From Candidatus Pelagibacter sp. HIMB1321 (GTDB lineage: Bacteria > Pseudomonadota > Alphaproteobacteria > Pelagibacterales > Pelagibacteraceae), in assembly GCF_900177485.1 (NCBI RefSeq), contig NZ_LT840186.1, positions 186,001 through 250,000 on the forward strand: a stretch of DNA of 64,000 nt. Reading direction: 5' to 3'. The translations under genes were made by a program, and so were the position numbers. Shown here in pieces: positions 51,316 to 60,592 of the stretch (its first letter is position 1; every line of letters starts with the position of its first letter). The notes below the pieces were generated by a model. That model saw only the letters and a program-made list of their open reading frames with translations, had not been told where the DNA came from and made no database searches.

Positions 51316-53655
51316 ATGACAAATATAATTAAAAATACACTAATTATAACTACTAGTCTTTTATTGCTATCACTGGTAACTGTTTTGATAGTTTTATGGA
51401 CTTTTTCAAACAGTATCCCAGATTATAGGTTTTTAAAAAACTACAAACCGCCAGTATCAAGTAAAATGTATTCAGGAGAGGGTGATTTAGTTGCTGATTT
51501 TTCAAAAGAAAAAAGAATTTTTGTACCTTATGATGCAATTCCTAAAAATGTAATAAACTCATTTTTATCTGCAGAAGATAAGAATTTCTTCTCTCATCCT
51601 GGTGTTGATGCAAAGGGATTAATGAGAGCAATAATAAATAATATTGAAAATATCATTAATTCTAAAAGATTAGAGGGAGCATCCACAATAACTCAACAAG
51701 TTGCTAAAAACTTTTTACTAACAAATGAAGTTAGTATTAATAGAAAAATTAAAGAAGCAATACTGGCATTTAGAATTGAAAGAGCCCTAACAAAAGAAAG
51801 AATATTAGAATTATATCTCAATCAAATTTATCTTGGAAGTGGTGCCTATGGTGTGGCAGCTGCTAGTCTAGAGTATTTTGATAAATCTATTAAAGAATTA
51901 AATTATAATGAAGCAGCATTACTCGCAGCATTACCCAAAGCACCAAGTAAATATAACCCTTATAGAAATAAAGAGCTTGCAAAATTTAGAAGAGACTTGG
52001 TTTTAAATAATTTAAATGAAAATAATTTTATAAGTCAAAAAGAATATTCTCAGTTTAAAAATAGTCCAATTGAATTAAAAAAAACAAAAAAAGTTTTTTT
52101 TGAAGACTCTCAATATTATATTGAAGATGTAAGAAAAAAAATTATTGATCAATTAACTTATGAGAAAGTTTACAAACAAGGATATAATATTAACACACCG
52201 ATTAATCTTGAATTACAAAAAATAGTCACCCAATCTTTAAGGAATGGATTACTTGCATATGACAAAAGAAAAGGTTGGAGAGGACCATTAAAGAATATTG
52301 AATACACTGATAATTGGTTAGAAAAAATTGAAAAAAAATTTAGATTAGAAAAATCAATTGGATGGCAATTAGCAATTGTTAAACAAGTAAATCAATTTAA
52401 CACTATAATTGAGACTGAAAAAAATATTTCAGGGACAATAGAGTATAAAGATATTTCTTGGACTAAAAAAGATTTTAAAGATTTATTGAAAATTGGTGAC
52501 ATCATATATGTAAAAAAAATTGATAAGAATTATTTCAGTCTTGAACAACTCCCAAAAATAAATGGTGGCGCTGTAGTCATGGATCCATTTACAGGAAGAG
52601 TTTTGGCTTTAAGTGGAGGCTTCAGTTTTAAAAACAGTGAATTTAATCGTGCAACTCAGGCACTTAGACAACCAGGGTCAGCTTTTAAACCTTTTGTCTA
52701 TGCGCTTGCTTTAGAAAATAAATATACCCCATCTTCATTAGTATTAGATGCGCCACTTGTTTTAGATCAAGGTGTTGATTTAAAAAAATGGAAGCCAGAA
52801 AATTATGGTAAAAAATTTTATGGCCCTTCAACATTGAGAGTTGGTTTAGAAAAATCAAGAAATCTTATGACAGTCAGGATTGCTCAAAATCTTGGTATAG
52901 ATAAAATTACACAATTCTCAAAAGATATCGGAATATATGAAAAGCCTGAAGAGCTTTTATCAATATCACTTGGTTCTGCAGAAACTACATTAATAAATCT
53001 AACTTCTGCTTATTCATCATTTGTAAATGGTGGCAAGTTAGTGAGTCCAATTTTAATTGATAGAATTCAAGACGGTGAAGGAATTACAATCATAAATAAT
53101 GAAAATAGAAAATGTAAAGATTGCGAAAGTGTTTCATTTACTGGTAAAAATTTTCCAAAAATAGAAGACAATTATAAACAAATTTTATCTCCTCAAACGG
53201 CATATCAAGTTACATCTTTATTACAGGGTGTTGTTGAAAGAGGAACAGGAAAAAAATTAAAAAAACTTGGATTAAATTTAGCTGGAAAAACTGGAACTAC
53301 TAATGATAACACAGACGCTTGGTTTATAGGTTTTACATCAAATTTAGTGATAGGAGTTTATGTTGGTATGGATAATCCAGAACCACTTGGTAAATTTGAA
53401 ACAGGATCTAAAGCAGCCTTACCAATATTTGAGGAATTTGTAAAAAAAGCAGTAAAAAAAGTCGATGCTAGACCTTTTAAAGTCCCTGGGAATATTACTC
53501 TCATGGTTGTGGATCCCAATACTGGCAATAAAGCAAAATTTAATTCTAAGAATACAATTATAGAGTCTTACAAAAGTCAAAATATATCTAATGGTAAAAT
53601 TTTGTATTCAAATAATAATAGATTAGATACTAATAATATATTAAAGTTTTACTAA
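51316..53655 (+). CDS. mrcA: Penicillin-binding protein 1A
   Basis: Bifunctional peptidoglycan synthase of 779 residues, anchored in the inner membrane by an N-terminal helix (TLIITTSLLLLSLVTVLIVLWTF). The glycosyltransferase domain has SAEDKNFFSHPGVDAKG (catalytic Glu), GASTITQQVAKNF and RILELYLNQIYLGSGAYGV. The transpeptidase domain has RQPGSAFKPFVYAL with the active Ser-x-x-Lys, EKSRNLMTV, and GKTGTTND. Between them lies an OB-like insertion. It is divergent from rne and overlaps prfB by one base, TAATG. Confidence 0.96.
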   Translation: MTNIIKNTLIITTSLLLLSLVTVLIVLWTFSNSIPDYRFLKNYKPPVSSKMYSGEGDLVADFSKEKRIFVPYDAIPKNVINSFLSAEDKNFFSHPGVDAKGLMRAIINNIENIINSKRLEGASTITQQVAKNFLLTNEVSINRKIKEAILAFRIERALTKERILELYLNQIYLGSGAYGVAAASLEYFDKSIKELNYNEAALLAALPKAPSKYNPYRNKELAKFRRDLVLNNLNENNFISQKEYSQFKNSPIELKKTKKVFFEDSQYYIEDVRKKIIDQLTYEKVYKQGYNINTPINLELQKIVTQSLRNGLLAYDKRKGWRGPLKNIEYTDNWLEKIEKKFRLEKSIGWQLAIVKQVNQFNTIIETEKNISGTIEYKDISWTKKDFKDLLKIGDIIYVKKIDKNYFSLEQLPKINGGAVVMDPFTGRVLALSGGFSFKNSEFNRATQALRQPGSAFKPFVYALALENKYTPSSLVLDAPLVLDQGVDLKKWKPENYGKKFYGPSTLRVGLEKSRNLMTVRIAQNLGIDKITQFSKDIGIYEKPEELLSISLGSAETTLINLTSAYSSFVNGGKLVSPILIDRIQDGEGITIINNENRKCKDCESVSFTGKNFPKIEDNYKQILSPQTAYQVTSLLQGVVERGTGKKLKKLGLNLAGKTGTTNDNTDAWFIGFTSNLVIGVYVGMDNPEPLGKFETGSKAALPIFEEFVKKAVKKVDARPFKVPGNITLMVVDPNTGNKAKFNSKNTIIESYKSQNISNGKILYSNNNRLDTNNILKFY

Positions 53656-54750
53656 TGGATGACAAATATTTAACATTTAAAAAAGAAATAGAAAAAATTA
53701 ATAATAGAGTTAAGGAGTATCTTTGAGAAAAATGATATTCAATCTAAGTTAAATAATCATAATAATAAAATTTTAGAAGAAAATTTCTGGCAAGATAAAT
53801 TAAAATCGCAAAAAATTTTAAAAGAAAAAAAATTATTTGAAGATTTAATAAATTCTTATCAAACTTCTGTAAATCAAATTAATGATCTTGATGATTTATA
53901 TCAACTAGCATTGGAAGAAAATAATTTGGAAATTCAAAATGAGGTGAACCAAAATATATCTAATCTTAGAGTAGCGGCAAAGCAAATTGAGATAAAATGT
54001 TTTTTATCAAATGAAGCTGATTTATTAGATGCTTATGTTGAAATTCATGCTGGAGCAGGAGGAACAGAAAGTCAGGATTGGGCGGATATGTTAAGAAGAA
54101 TGTATTTAAAGTGGTCAGATAATAAAAATTTTAAATATCAAATAGTAAGTGAGCACAAAGGGGATGAAGCCGGCATAAAGTCGACAACTTTAAAAATTGA
54201 AGGAGATTATATTTTTGGTTGGTTAAAAAATGAAAGTGGTATTCACAGATTAGTTAGAATCTCACCATTTGATTCTGGTGCTAGACGACATACAAGTTTT
54301 GCAAGTGTCTGGGTTTATCCAGTAGTTGATGAAAATATTAATATTGAAATTTTAGAAAAAGATTTGCGTATAGATACTTATAGATCGAGTGGAGCAGGTG
54401 GCCAACATGTTAATACTACGGATAGTGCTGTTAGGATAACGCATATGCCATCAAAAATTGTAGTCCAATGTCAAAATGAAAGATCACAACATAAAAATAA
54501 AGAAACTTGTATGAATATGTTAAGAGCAAGATTATATGATTTTGAAATGAAAAAAAAAGAACAGCAAAATCAAAATAATGAAGCTACAAAATCTGAAATA
54601 GGATGGGGTCATCAAATAAGGTCTTATATATTACAGCCGTATAGATTAGTTAAAGATAATAGAACTAACCATGAAAGCACAAGTCCTGATAAGATTTTAG
54701 ATGGAGAAATTGACGAATTTTTAGAACAATCTTTATATCAAGTTAGATGA
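53655..54750 (+). CDS. prfB: Peptide chain release factor 2 (programmed +1 frameshift)
   Basis: RF2 recognises UGA and UAA stop codons. The gene starts at ATG 53655 (overlapping the mrcA TAA). Twenty-three codons later it meets an in-frame TGA at 53724-53726. It continues in the +1 frame from GAG at 53725 to the stop at 54748-54750, so the product is about 364 residues. The downstream frame has the GGQ motif (SSGAGGQHVNTTDSAVR) for peptidyl-tRNA hydrolysis and SPF in RLVRISPFDSGARRH for stop-codon recognition. The internal ATG at 53911 would give a truncated protein lacking domain 1, so it is not the start. Treating the TGA as a pseudogene lesion would be wrong. Confidence 0.95.
53713..53727 (+). 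promoter_or_regulatory. prfB autoregulatory frameshift site
   Basis: AGGAG (53713-53717) is a Shine-Dalgarno-like element. It is followed by TAT and the slip site CTT TGA G (53721-53727). This matches the conserved prfB recoding signal: when RF2 is scarce, termination at the UGA is slow and the ribosome slips from CUU to UUU, continuing in the +1 frame. Confidence 0.93.
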
Positions 54751-56933
54751 AAAAATTAATTTACAGAATAGTTATTAGTTCAGTATTGATAACCATTCTC
54801 ACCATTATTTATCTAAGCACCATAGGTGTAAAAACAGAAAAGTTTAATGATCAAATAATTTCAAAAGTTAAAGAAATTAATTCGAATTTTGATCTAAAAT
54901 TAAATCAAGTTAGTGTAAAATTAAACCCAATAAACCTTACAATTGATTTAAAAACTTTAGGAACCGACTTTTCATTTAAAAATAAAATTATTCAACTCGA
55001 AAACTTAAAAACTCAAATTTCATTAAAGTCAATTTTTAAAGATGAGTTTGCATTAAATGAAATATCAATTTCGACTAAGTCTATTCCTATTAAAAATTTA
55101 ATTATTTTAGCTCAAGAGTTTACAGATTCTGAACAACTATTATTCGCCAATCAGATTTTAGATAACGGATATATTGTTACTGATTTAAAATTTGAATTTG
55201 ATGAAATTGGAAATTTAAAAGATAATTTTATTATAAAAGGATTGGTTTATAACGCTCAACTTTCAGTATCAAATAAAAAAATAAGTAAATTAAATTTTAT
55301 TTTTCAAGCTAACAATAAGGAATTAAATTTAGAAGATTTAACATTTTTATTAAATAATAAAAATTTAGTGATCCCAAAAATTAAAGCTGAAAGGCAGAAT
55401 AATAATGTTTTAGTTGAAGGCAATATTCAAAGCAAAGATTTAAACCTTCAAAAAAATGAACTTAAAAAATTTACAGATAATAAGTTTTTGAATACAAATT
55501 TAAACAATCTAACCTTAAGTTCTGACTCTGATTTTAAATTTTATATAGATCAAAAATTTAAGATTAAAAATTTAAACATAAAATCATTAATCAATGTTAA
55601 AAAATTAGATATCAAAAATTCTTTAAGTAAAAATATTTTTTTACCAAATACAAAAGATAATATAATTTTTGAAAATCAGAAAATTGATTTAAATTACAAT
55701 AACAATACAATTAAAATTGTTGGATCTGGTGAAGTTTTTATTCAAAATAATGCTGATTTTCTTAAATATAAAATTACTAATAATAAAGATGATTATTTTT
55801 ATGATTTAAATTTAGATATTAAAAAAAATCCATTGGTTGTTGATTTTATAAATTTTGAAAAAAATATTGAAAATGATTTAAAGCTACAAATAAAAGGTGA
55901 ACTAATAAAAAATAGATTAAAATTTGATAAAATTATCTTATCAGAAAATAAGAATGTTATATCTATTAAAAATTTAAAGCTATCAGATAAATATGAGATT
56001 GAAGAAGTAAATAATATTCAATTTAATTTTCAAGATAAATCAAATCATAAAAACGAGTTAGAGCTCAAAAAAAATAATAATGAATACTTAATTACTGGAA
56101 AAAGTTTTAATGCTGATAAATTGCTAACTGATTTATTAAAATCAAATGATAATGATAAAAAACAAATTTTTAGTAAAAATTTTAAATTAAAGATTGATAT
56201 TAAAAAAATTTTATTAGATCCAAATAATGCAATCAATAATTTAAAAGGTGAAATTACTTTTAATAATAACAAAGTAACAAAATTAAACTTAGATTCAAAT
56301 TTTTCTAATAATCAAAAAATAACGTTTACTATAAGAGAAAATAATGGTGAAAAAATAACAACATTATTCTCAGGTGAAGCCAAACCTTTTGTAGATAGAT
56401 ATAAATTCATAAAAGGTTTTAGTGAAGGAAAGCTTGATTTTTATTCAAGTAAAAAAGATAATGCATCTATATCAACACTAAAGATTTATGACTTTAAATT
56501 AAAAGAATTACCTATATTAACAAAAATTTTAACTTTAGCATCTTTACAAGGAATTGCCGATTTATTGTCAGGTGAAGGAATTCGTTTTAATGAATTTGAA
56601 ATGAGTTTTTCTAATAAAGGAAATCTTATGACAATAGATGAAATATACGCAATTGGTCCTGCTATTTCTATTTTAATGGAAGGATATGTTGAAAAAGATA
56701 GCTTAATTAGTTTGAGAGGAACTTTAGTTCCAGCAACTACTATCAACAAGGCTATAGGATCTATACCATTAATAGGTAATATCTTAGTTGGTAAAAAAGT
56801 AGGTGAAGGTGTTTTTGGGGTAAGTTTTAAAGTTAAAGGACCACCTAAAAATTTAGAAACATCAGTGAACCCAATAAAAACACTTACACCAAGATTTATA
56901 ATAAGAACTTTAGAAAAAATTAAAAAAAATTAG
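54747..56933 (+). CDS. AsmA-like/YhdP-type envelope protein
   Basis: Protein of 728 residues with one N-terminal membrane helix (RIVISSVLITILTIIYLSTI) and a long periplasmic domain rich in Asn, Lys and Ile with alternating beta strands. The C-terminal part (about 560-715) fits AsmA-like C-terminal domains: FKLKELPILTKILTLASLQG, LSGEGIRFNEFEMSF, EGYVEKDSLISLRG and IPLIGNILVG-KKVGEGVFGVSFKVKG-PPKN. Proteins of this type bridge the periplasm and are linked to phospholipid transport to the outer membrane. Its four-base overlap with prfB indicates co-expression. It shares a TTAG stop overlap with tyrS. Confidence 0.85.
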   Translation: MKKLIYRIVISSVLITILTIIYLSTIGVKTEKFNDQIISKVKEINSNFDLKLNQVSVKLNPINLTIDLKTLGTDFSFKNKIIQLENLKTQISLKSIFKDEFALNEISISTKSIPIKNLIILAQEFTDSEQLLFANQILDNGYIVTDLKFEFDEIGNLKDNFIIKGLVYNAQLSVSNKKISKLNFIFQANNKELNLEDLTFLLNNKNLVIPKIKAERQNNNVLVEGNIQSKDLNLQKNELKKFTDNKFLNTNLNNLTLSSDSDFKFYIDQKFKIKNLNIKSLINVKKLDIKNSLSKNIFLPNTKDNIIFENQKIDLNYNNNTIKIVGSGEVFIQNNADFLKYKITNNKDDYFYDLNLDIKKNPLVVDFINFEKNIENDLKLQIKGELIKNRLKFDKIILSENKNVISIKNLKLSDKYEIEEVNNIQFNFQDKSNHKNELELKKNNNEYLITGKSFNADKLLTDLLKSNDNDKKQIFSKNFKLKIDIKKILLDPNNAINNLKGEITFNNNKVTKLNLDSNFSNNQKITFTIRENNGEKITTLFSGEAKPFVDRYKFIKGFSEGKLDFYSSKKDNASISTLKIYDFKLKELPILTKILTLASLQGIADLLSGEGIRFNEFEMSFSNKGNLMTIDEIYAIGPAISILMEGYVEKDSLISLRGTLVPATTINKAIGSIPLIGNILVGKKVGEGVFGVSFKVKGPPKNLETSVNPIKTLTPRFIIRTLEKIKKN

Positions 56934-58159
56934 TTTAGTTCAATTTTTATATGTCTTTTTTTTCCTAATGATAATTTTAAAAAATTATCATTAAATAACT
57001 CTATAGAAATAATTTTTTTTTCATCAATAATGATCTCATTGTTAATTTTGACACCATTATTTTTTATGAGTCTTCGGACTTCACTTTTTGACTTTTCTAA
57101 TTTAGAAAAAATCACAAGATCTAATATATTAAAATTTTCATTCAATTGATCTTTTTTAATTTTTACAGAGGGTAGATTTGAACCTGATGAGTTTTCAGAA
57201 AATGTTTCTTTAGCTATTTTTTCAGAATTTCGAGCTTCATTTTCTCCATGAAGCATTTCAGTAGTTTTATTAGCTAATAAAACTTTAAGTTCGTTAATAT
57301 CTTTGCCTTTGACATTGTTAATCTCTTCAATAGTTAAATCTGTAAAAATATTTAAAAATTTTAATACATCCCTATCGTCAGTATTTCTCCAAAATTGCCA
57401 ATAGTCGTATGGTGATAAAAATTTTTTATCTAGCCATACAGCGCCATTTTCAGTTTTACCCATTTTAGCACCTGAGGCTAGTGTAATTAATGGAGTTGTT
57501 AATCCATAGGCTTGATTATTTGAAAATCTTTTAATTAAGTCCACTCCATTAACAATGTTTCCCCATTGATCAGAGCCACCAATTTGTAAGATACAATTTT
57601 CTTTTTGGTTTAGCTCTAAGAAATCATAAGCTTGTAAAATCATATAATTAAACTCCATATAACTTAATGATTGCTCTCTATCTAATCGAGTTTTCACACT
57701 ATCAAAAGTTAACATTTTATTGATGGTAAAATGTTTTCCAATATTTCTTAAAAAAGAAATATAGTTTAAATCTTTTAGCCAAGAATAGTTATTTACAAAA
57801 ATTGGTTTTGTATCTTTGTCATTAGAAGATAAATAATTTTTTAAAATATTTCCTATATTTTTTGTATTTTTTTCAATTTCATTTTCATCTAAAATTTTTC
57901 TAGTCTTATCTTTTCCTGAAGGATCACCAATTCTAGTAGTACCACCACCTAATAGAACAATTGGTTGATGACCATGCTTTTGTAAAAGTCGTAGGCACAT
58001 TATCTGAAGTAAACTACCAACATGTAAACTTTCAGCTGTACAATCAAAACCAATATAAGCTTTTATTTTTTTTTGATTGAGTAAATCAGATAATTCTTTT
58101 TCATTAGTACATTGATAGAAAAAACCTCTATCTTTAAATTCTTTTAAAAATTTGTTCAT
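56930..58159 (-). CDS. tyrS: Tyrosyl-tRNA synthetase
   Basis: Class I tRNA synthetase of 409 residues. The first signature is ESLHVGSLLQIM (HIGH-like), then QIGGSDQWGNIVNGVDLI, and SGAKMGKTENGAVWL (KMSKS-like) follows. An S4 RNA-binding domain (LEKSKSEVRRLIKNNGVKIN) occupies the C terminus. It is monocistronic on the minus strand, divergent from anmK across 48 bases. Confidence 0.97.
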   Translation of the reverse strand: MNKFLKEFKDRGFFYQCTNEKELSDLLNQKKIKAYIGFDCTAESLHVGSLLQIMCLRLLQKHGHQPIVLLGGGTTRIGDPSGKDKTRKILDENEIEKNTKNIGNILKNYLSSNDKDTKPIFVNNYSWLKDLNYISFLRNIGKHFTINKMLTFDSVKTRLDREQSLSYMEFNYMILQAYDFLELNQKENCILQIGGSDQWGNIVNGVDLIKRFSNNQAYGLTTPLITLASGAKMGKTENGAVWLDKKFLSPYDYWQFWRNTDDRDVLKFLNIFTDLTIEEINNVKGKDINELKVLLANKTTEMLHGENEARNSEKIAKETFSENSSGSNLPSVKIKKDQLNENFNILDLVIFSKLEKSKSEVRRLIKNNGVKINNEIIIDEKKIISIELFNDNFLKLSLGKKRHIKIELN

Positions 58160-58207
58160 AAGCTTATAGTTCTACAATATACAAAAATTTCTAAAAAAAA
58201 ATTAAAT

Positions 58208-59353
58208 ATGAAAAGAAAAATATTTACCGTTCTAGGCTTAATGAGTGGAACTTCGATGGATGGAGTTGATGTATCTTTAATCAAAACAGATGGACATGAT
58301 TACTTTGAGCAAATATCTAATGAATTTTATGAATTTAGTAATGAATTGTATAAAGATTTAATATCTCTTAGAAAAAAAATTAACGAGCTTAAAGATTTAG
58401 ATGAAAATATTGTATCTATAGGCGAAATTGAAAAGAAATTCACAATTTTTAATGCTAAAATTATAAATGAATTTGTCAAAAAAAATGGTCCAAAACCTGA
58501 ATTAATAGGTTTCCATGGACAAACAGTTTACCACAATGTTAAAGAAAAAATTTCTAAGCAGTTAGGAGATGGTAATCTTTTATCTCAACTAACAAATTGT
58601 ACAGTTGTTAATAATTTCAGAAAACAAGATATAGATAATTCTGGGCAAGGAGCTCCTTTAACTCCAATATTTCATTATCTAATTTCAAAGCAAATAAATA
58701 AGAAAAAAAAATTAACTTATCCTTTAAACATTATTAATATTGGTGGAATTACTAATGTTTCTACTATTTTAGGTAATAAAGAGATTCAAAAAGAAATTTT
58801 TGCGTATGACATCGCCCCTGGTAATTGCTTAATTGATGAATGGATGAGGAAAAATAGCAATAAAAAATTTGATGAAAATGGATTTCTTGCATCATCTGGA
58901 AAAGTTAATGAATTAATTCTAAATCAATCTATAGATAATTTTCAAATATCTTCGATTAAAGATTCAATGGATATAAATGATTTTGATATTTCGTTTGCAA
59001 AAGGTTTAAATCTTGAAGATGGATGTTCAACATTAAATGAATTTACTGCTTATTTAATTTCAGAAGGTTTAAAAAAAATTAATCAAGTTAATAATATTGA
59101 GGTTAAAAATTTTATTATATGTGGTGGAGGTAGAAAAAATAAAAAACTTGTTGAAAATATTTATAAATATTTTGGTGATAAAAAATTAATAATTAAAGAT
59201 ATTGATGTTTATCAATTTGATGGTGATTTTATAGAGTCTCAGGCATTTGGATATCTTGCGGTAAAAAGAATTTTAAATTTACCAATTACTTTTCCAACAA
59301 CAACTAGATGTGAAAATCCATCATTAGGTGGTCAGATTATAAAAAATTATTAA
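58208..59353 (+). CDS. anmK: Anhydro-N-acetylmuramic acid kinase
   Basis: Kinase of 381 residues that phosphorylates and opens 1,6-anhydro-MurNAc released from peptidoglycan turnover. The ATP-binding start GLMSGTSMDGVDVSLI, GFHGQTVYHN, QLGDGNLLSQ, NFRKQDIDNSGQGAPLTPIFH (catalytic Asp) and NIGGITNVS are characteristic. FIICGGGRKNKKL near the end completes the sugar-kinase fold. It converges on the hydrolase gene with a shared TTAA stop. Confidence 0.95.
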   Translation: MKRKIFTVLGLMSGTSMDGVDVSLIKTDGHDYFEQISNEFYEFSNELYKDLISLRKKINELKDLDENIVSIGEIEKKFTIFNAKIINEFVKKNGPKPELIGFHGQTVYHNVKEKISKQLGDGNLLSQLTNCTVVNNFRKQDIDNSGQGAPLTPIFHYLISKQINKKKKLTYPLNIINIGGITNVSTILGNKEIQKEIFAYDIAPGNCLIDEWMRKNSNKKFDENGFLASSGKVNELILNQSIDNFQISSIKDSMDINDFDISFAKGLNLEDGCSTLNEFTAYLISEGLKKINQVNNIEVKNFIICGGGRKNKKLVENIYKYFGDKKLIIKDIDVYQFDGDFIESQAFGYLAVKRILNLPITFPTTTRCENPSLGGQIIKNY

Positions 59354-60006
59354 TAAAGAGCTGTTTCTTTTTTTATATATTTATCTAAATGCTTAACTAA
59401 TTGATCTTCACTTTTTGAAAAGAAATGATTTGCATCAGGAACAGATTGAAATTCAACTTTAATTCCTTTTTGAGCACTTAATCTTTTATCTAACTCCGTT
59501 ATATATTCCAGAGGAACTAATTCATCTTTTTTGCCATAAATCATCATCCCAGAAGTGGGACATGGTGAAAGAAATGAAAAGTCATAAGCATTTGGTTGAG
59601 GAGAAATTGCAATAAATCTATTGATCTCAGGTCTACGCATTAGTAATTGCATAGCTATTAGGGATCCAAAAGAAAAACCAGAAACCCAACATTGAGAGTT
59701 GTCAAAATTTTCTCTTTCAAGCCAATCTAAAGCTGCTGCAGCATCAGCCAATTCTCCTTGACCATTATCAAATTCACCATCACTTTTACCGACACCTCTA
59801 AAATTTACTCTACAAACTGAAAAATCATTTTCCATGAATGTTTTGAATGTTTCCACAACAACCTTATTATTCATTGTTCCGCCATATTGCGGGTGTGGCT
59901 GAAGAACTAAAGCAACTGGAGAGGTATTTTTTTTACTCTTAAAATATTTCGCCTCTAATCTTCCAGCTGGTCCAGGTATAAATATTTCTAAAATTTTATT
60001 GTCCAT
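59350..60006 (-). CDS. Alpha/beta hydrolase
   Basis: Cytoplasmic protein of 218 residues of the alpha/beta hydrolase fold, close to the short family often annotated as dienelactone-hydrolase-like in proteobacteria. VALVLQPHPQYGGTMNNKVV gives the oxyanion region, CRVNFRGVGKSDGEFD follows, and the nucleophile elbow is VSGFSFGSLIAM. The acid lies near YGKKDELVPLEY and the His in VPDANHFFSKSEDQL. The substrate is unknown. It is divergent from iscR across 133 bases that include the IscR site. Confidence 0.88.
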   Translation of the reverse strand: MDNKILEIFIPGPAGRLEAKYFKSKKNTSPVALVLQPHPQYGGTMNNKVVVETFKTFMENDFSVCRVNFRGVGKSDGEFDNGQGELADAAAALDWLERENFDNSQCWVSGFSFGSLIAMQLLMRRPEINRFIAISPQPNAYDFSFLSPCPTSGMMIYGKKDELVPLEYITELDKRLSAQKGIKVEFQSVPDANHFFSKSEDQLVKHLDKYIKKETALY

Positions 60007-60085
60007 ATTATTTAAATTTTTGAATAAAAAGACGTTTATTTAGCATATCTGCGCGTCAAAATGTTAGTACTTTTTTTAGTGACCT

Positions 60086-60110
60086 AAACTTGACTATTTT
60101 AGTCAAGTAT
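60086..60110 (+). promoter_or_regulatory. IscR type 1 operator and iscR-suf promoter
   Basis: The 25-base site centred on CTTGACTATTTTAGTCAAG matches the Escherichia coli IscR type 1 consensus (ATASYYGACTRWWWYAGTCRRSTAT) at all but one position. ACTTGACTA and TAGTCAAGT are perfect inverted repeats. The TTGACT inside it (60090-60095) can serve as -35, with TATATA at 60112-60117 as -10 (16-base spacing). Binding by holo-IscR would block RNA polymerase, giving feedback control of the operon. Confidence 0.85.
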
Positions 60111-60139
60111 CTATATACCCTCGTAAATCAATAAATTTT

Positions 60140-60592
60140 ATGAAACTAACCTCAAAAGGAAGATATGCTGTCACCGCTCTAGTAGACTTAGCTAGATTTA
60201 ATCGTGATAATCCAGTTTCTCTAAGAGATATATCTCTAAGACAAGGTATATCAATAGACTTTCTTGAACAAATTTTCTCAAAATTAAAAAAAAAAGAAAT
60301 TGTTCAAAGTATTAGAGGAACACAGGGTGGATATGTTTTAAATAGACAACCGAATGAAATCAAACTTACGAATATTTTTGATGCAGTAGATGAAAAAGTA
60401 AAGACTGTTCAGTGTAAAAAAGAATCTAAAAAAGGATGTAATGGAAAAGCAACTAAATGTTTAACTCATAATCTTTGGGATGAATTAGAAAATCATATCA
60501 ATAACTTTTTTGAAGAAAAAAGTTTAGAGGATTTAATCACAAAAAAAAATACAAGAAAGAATTCAGAATGGACACTAGAGAAAAAGATATAG
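60140..60592 (+). CDS. iscR: Fe-S cluster-responsive regulator IscR (Rrf2 family)
   Basis: Transcription factor of 150 residues with an N-terminal winged helix ([18 protein letters not shown], then [34 protein letters not shown] recognition region) and a cluster-binding loop with Cys92, Cys100, Cys107 and His110. Cys92 and the spacing from the last Cys to the His match Escherichia coli IscR, though the inter-Cys gaps are one to two residues longer. It should bind [2Fe-2S] and repress iscR-suf when clusters are plentiful. It heads the operon, and its 3' end overlaps sufB by 25 bases. Confidence 0.93.
   Translation: MKLTSKGRYAVTALVDLARFNRDNPVSLRDISLRQGISIDFLEQIFSKLKKKEIVQSIRGTQGGYVLNRQPNEIKLTNIFDAVDEKVKTVQCKKESKKGCNGKATKCLTHNLWDELENHINNFFEEKSLEDLITKKNTRKNSEWTLEKKI

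Noticed and set aside
53911..54750. A shorter RF2 starting at the internal ATG
   Set aside because: The upstream frame encodes RF2 domain 1 and the conserved frameshift signal precedes it, so the true start is 53655.
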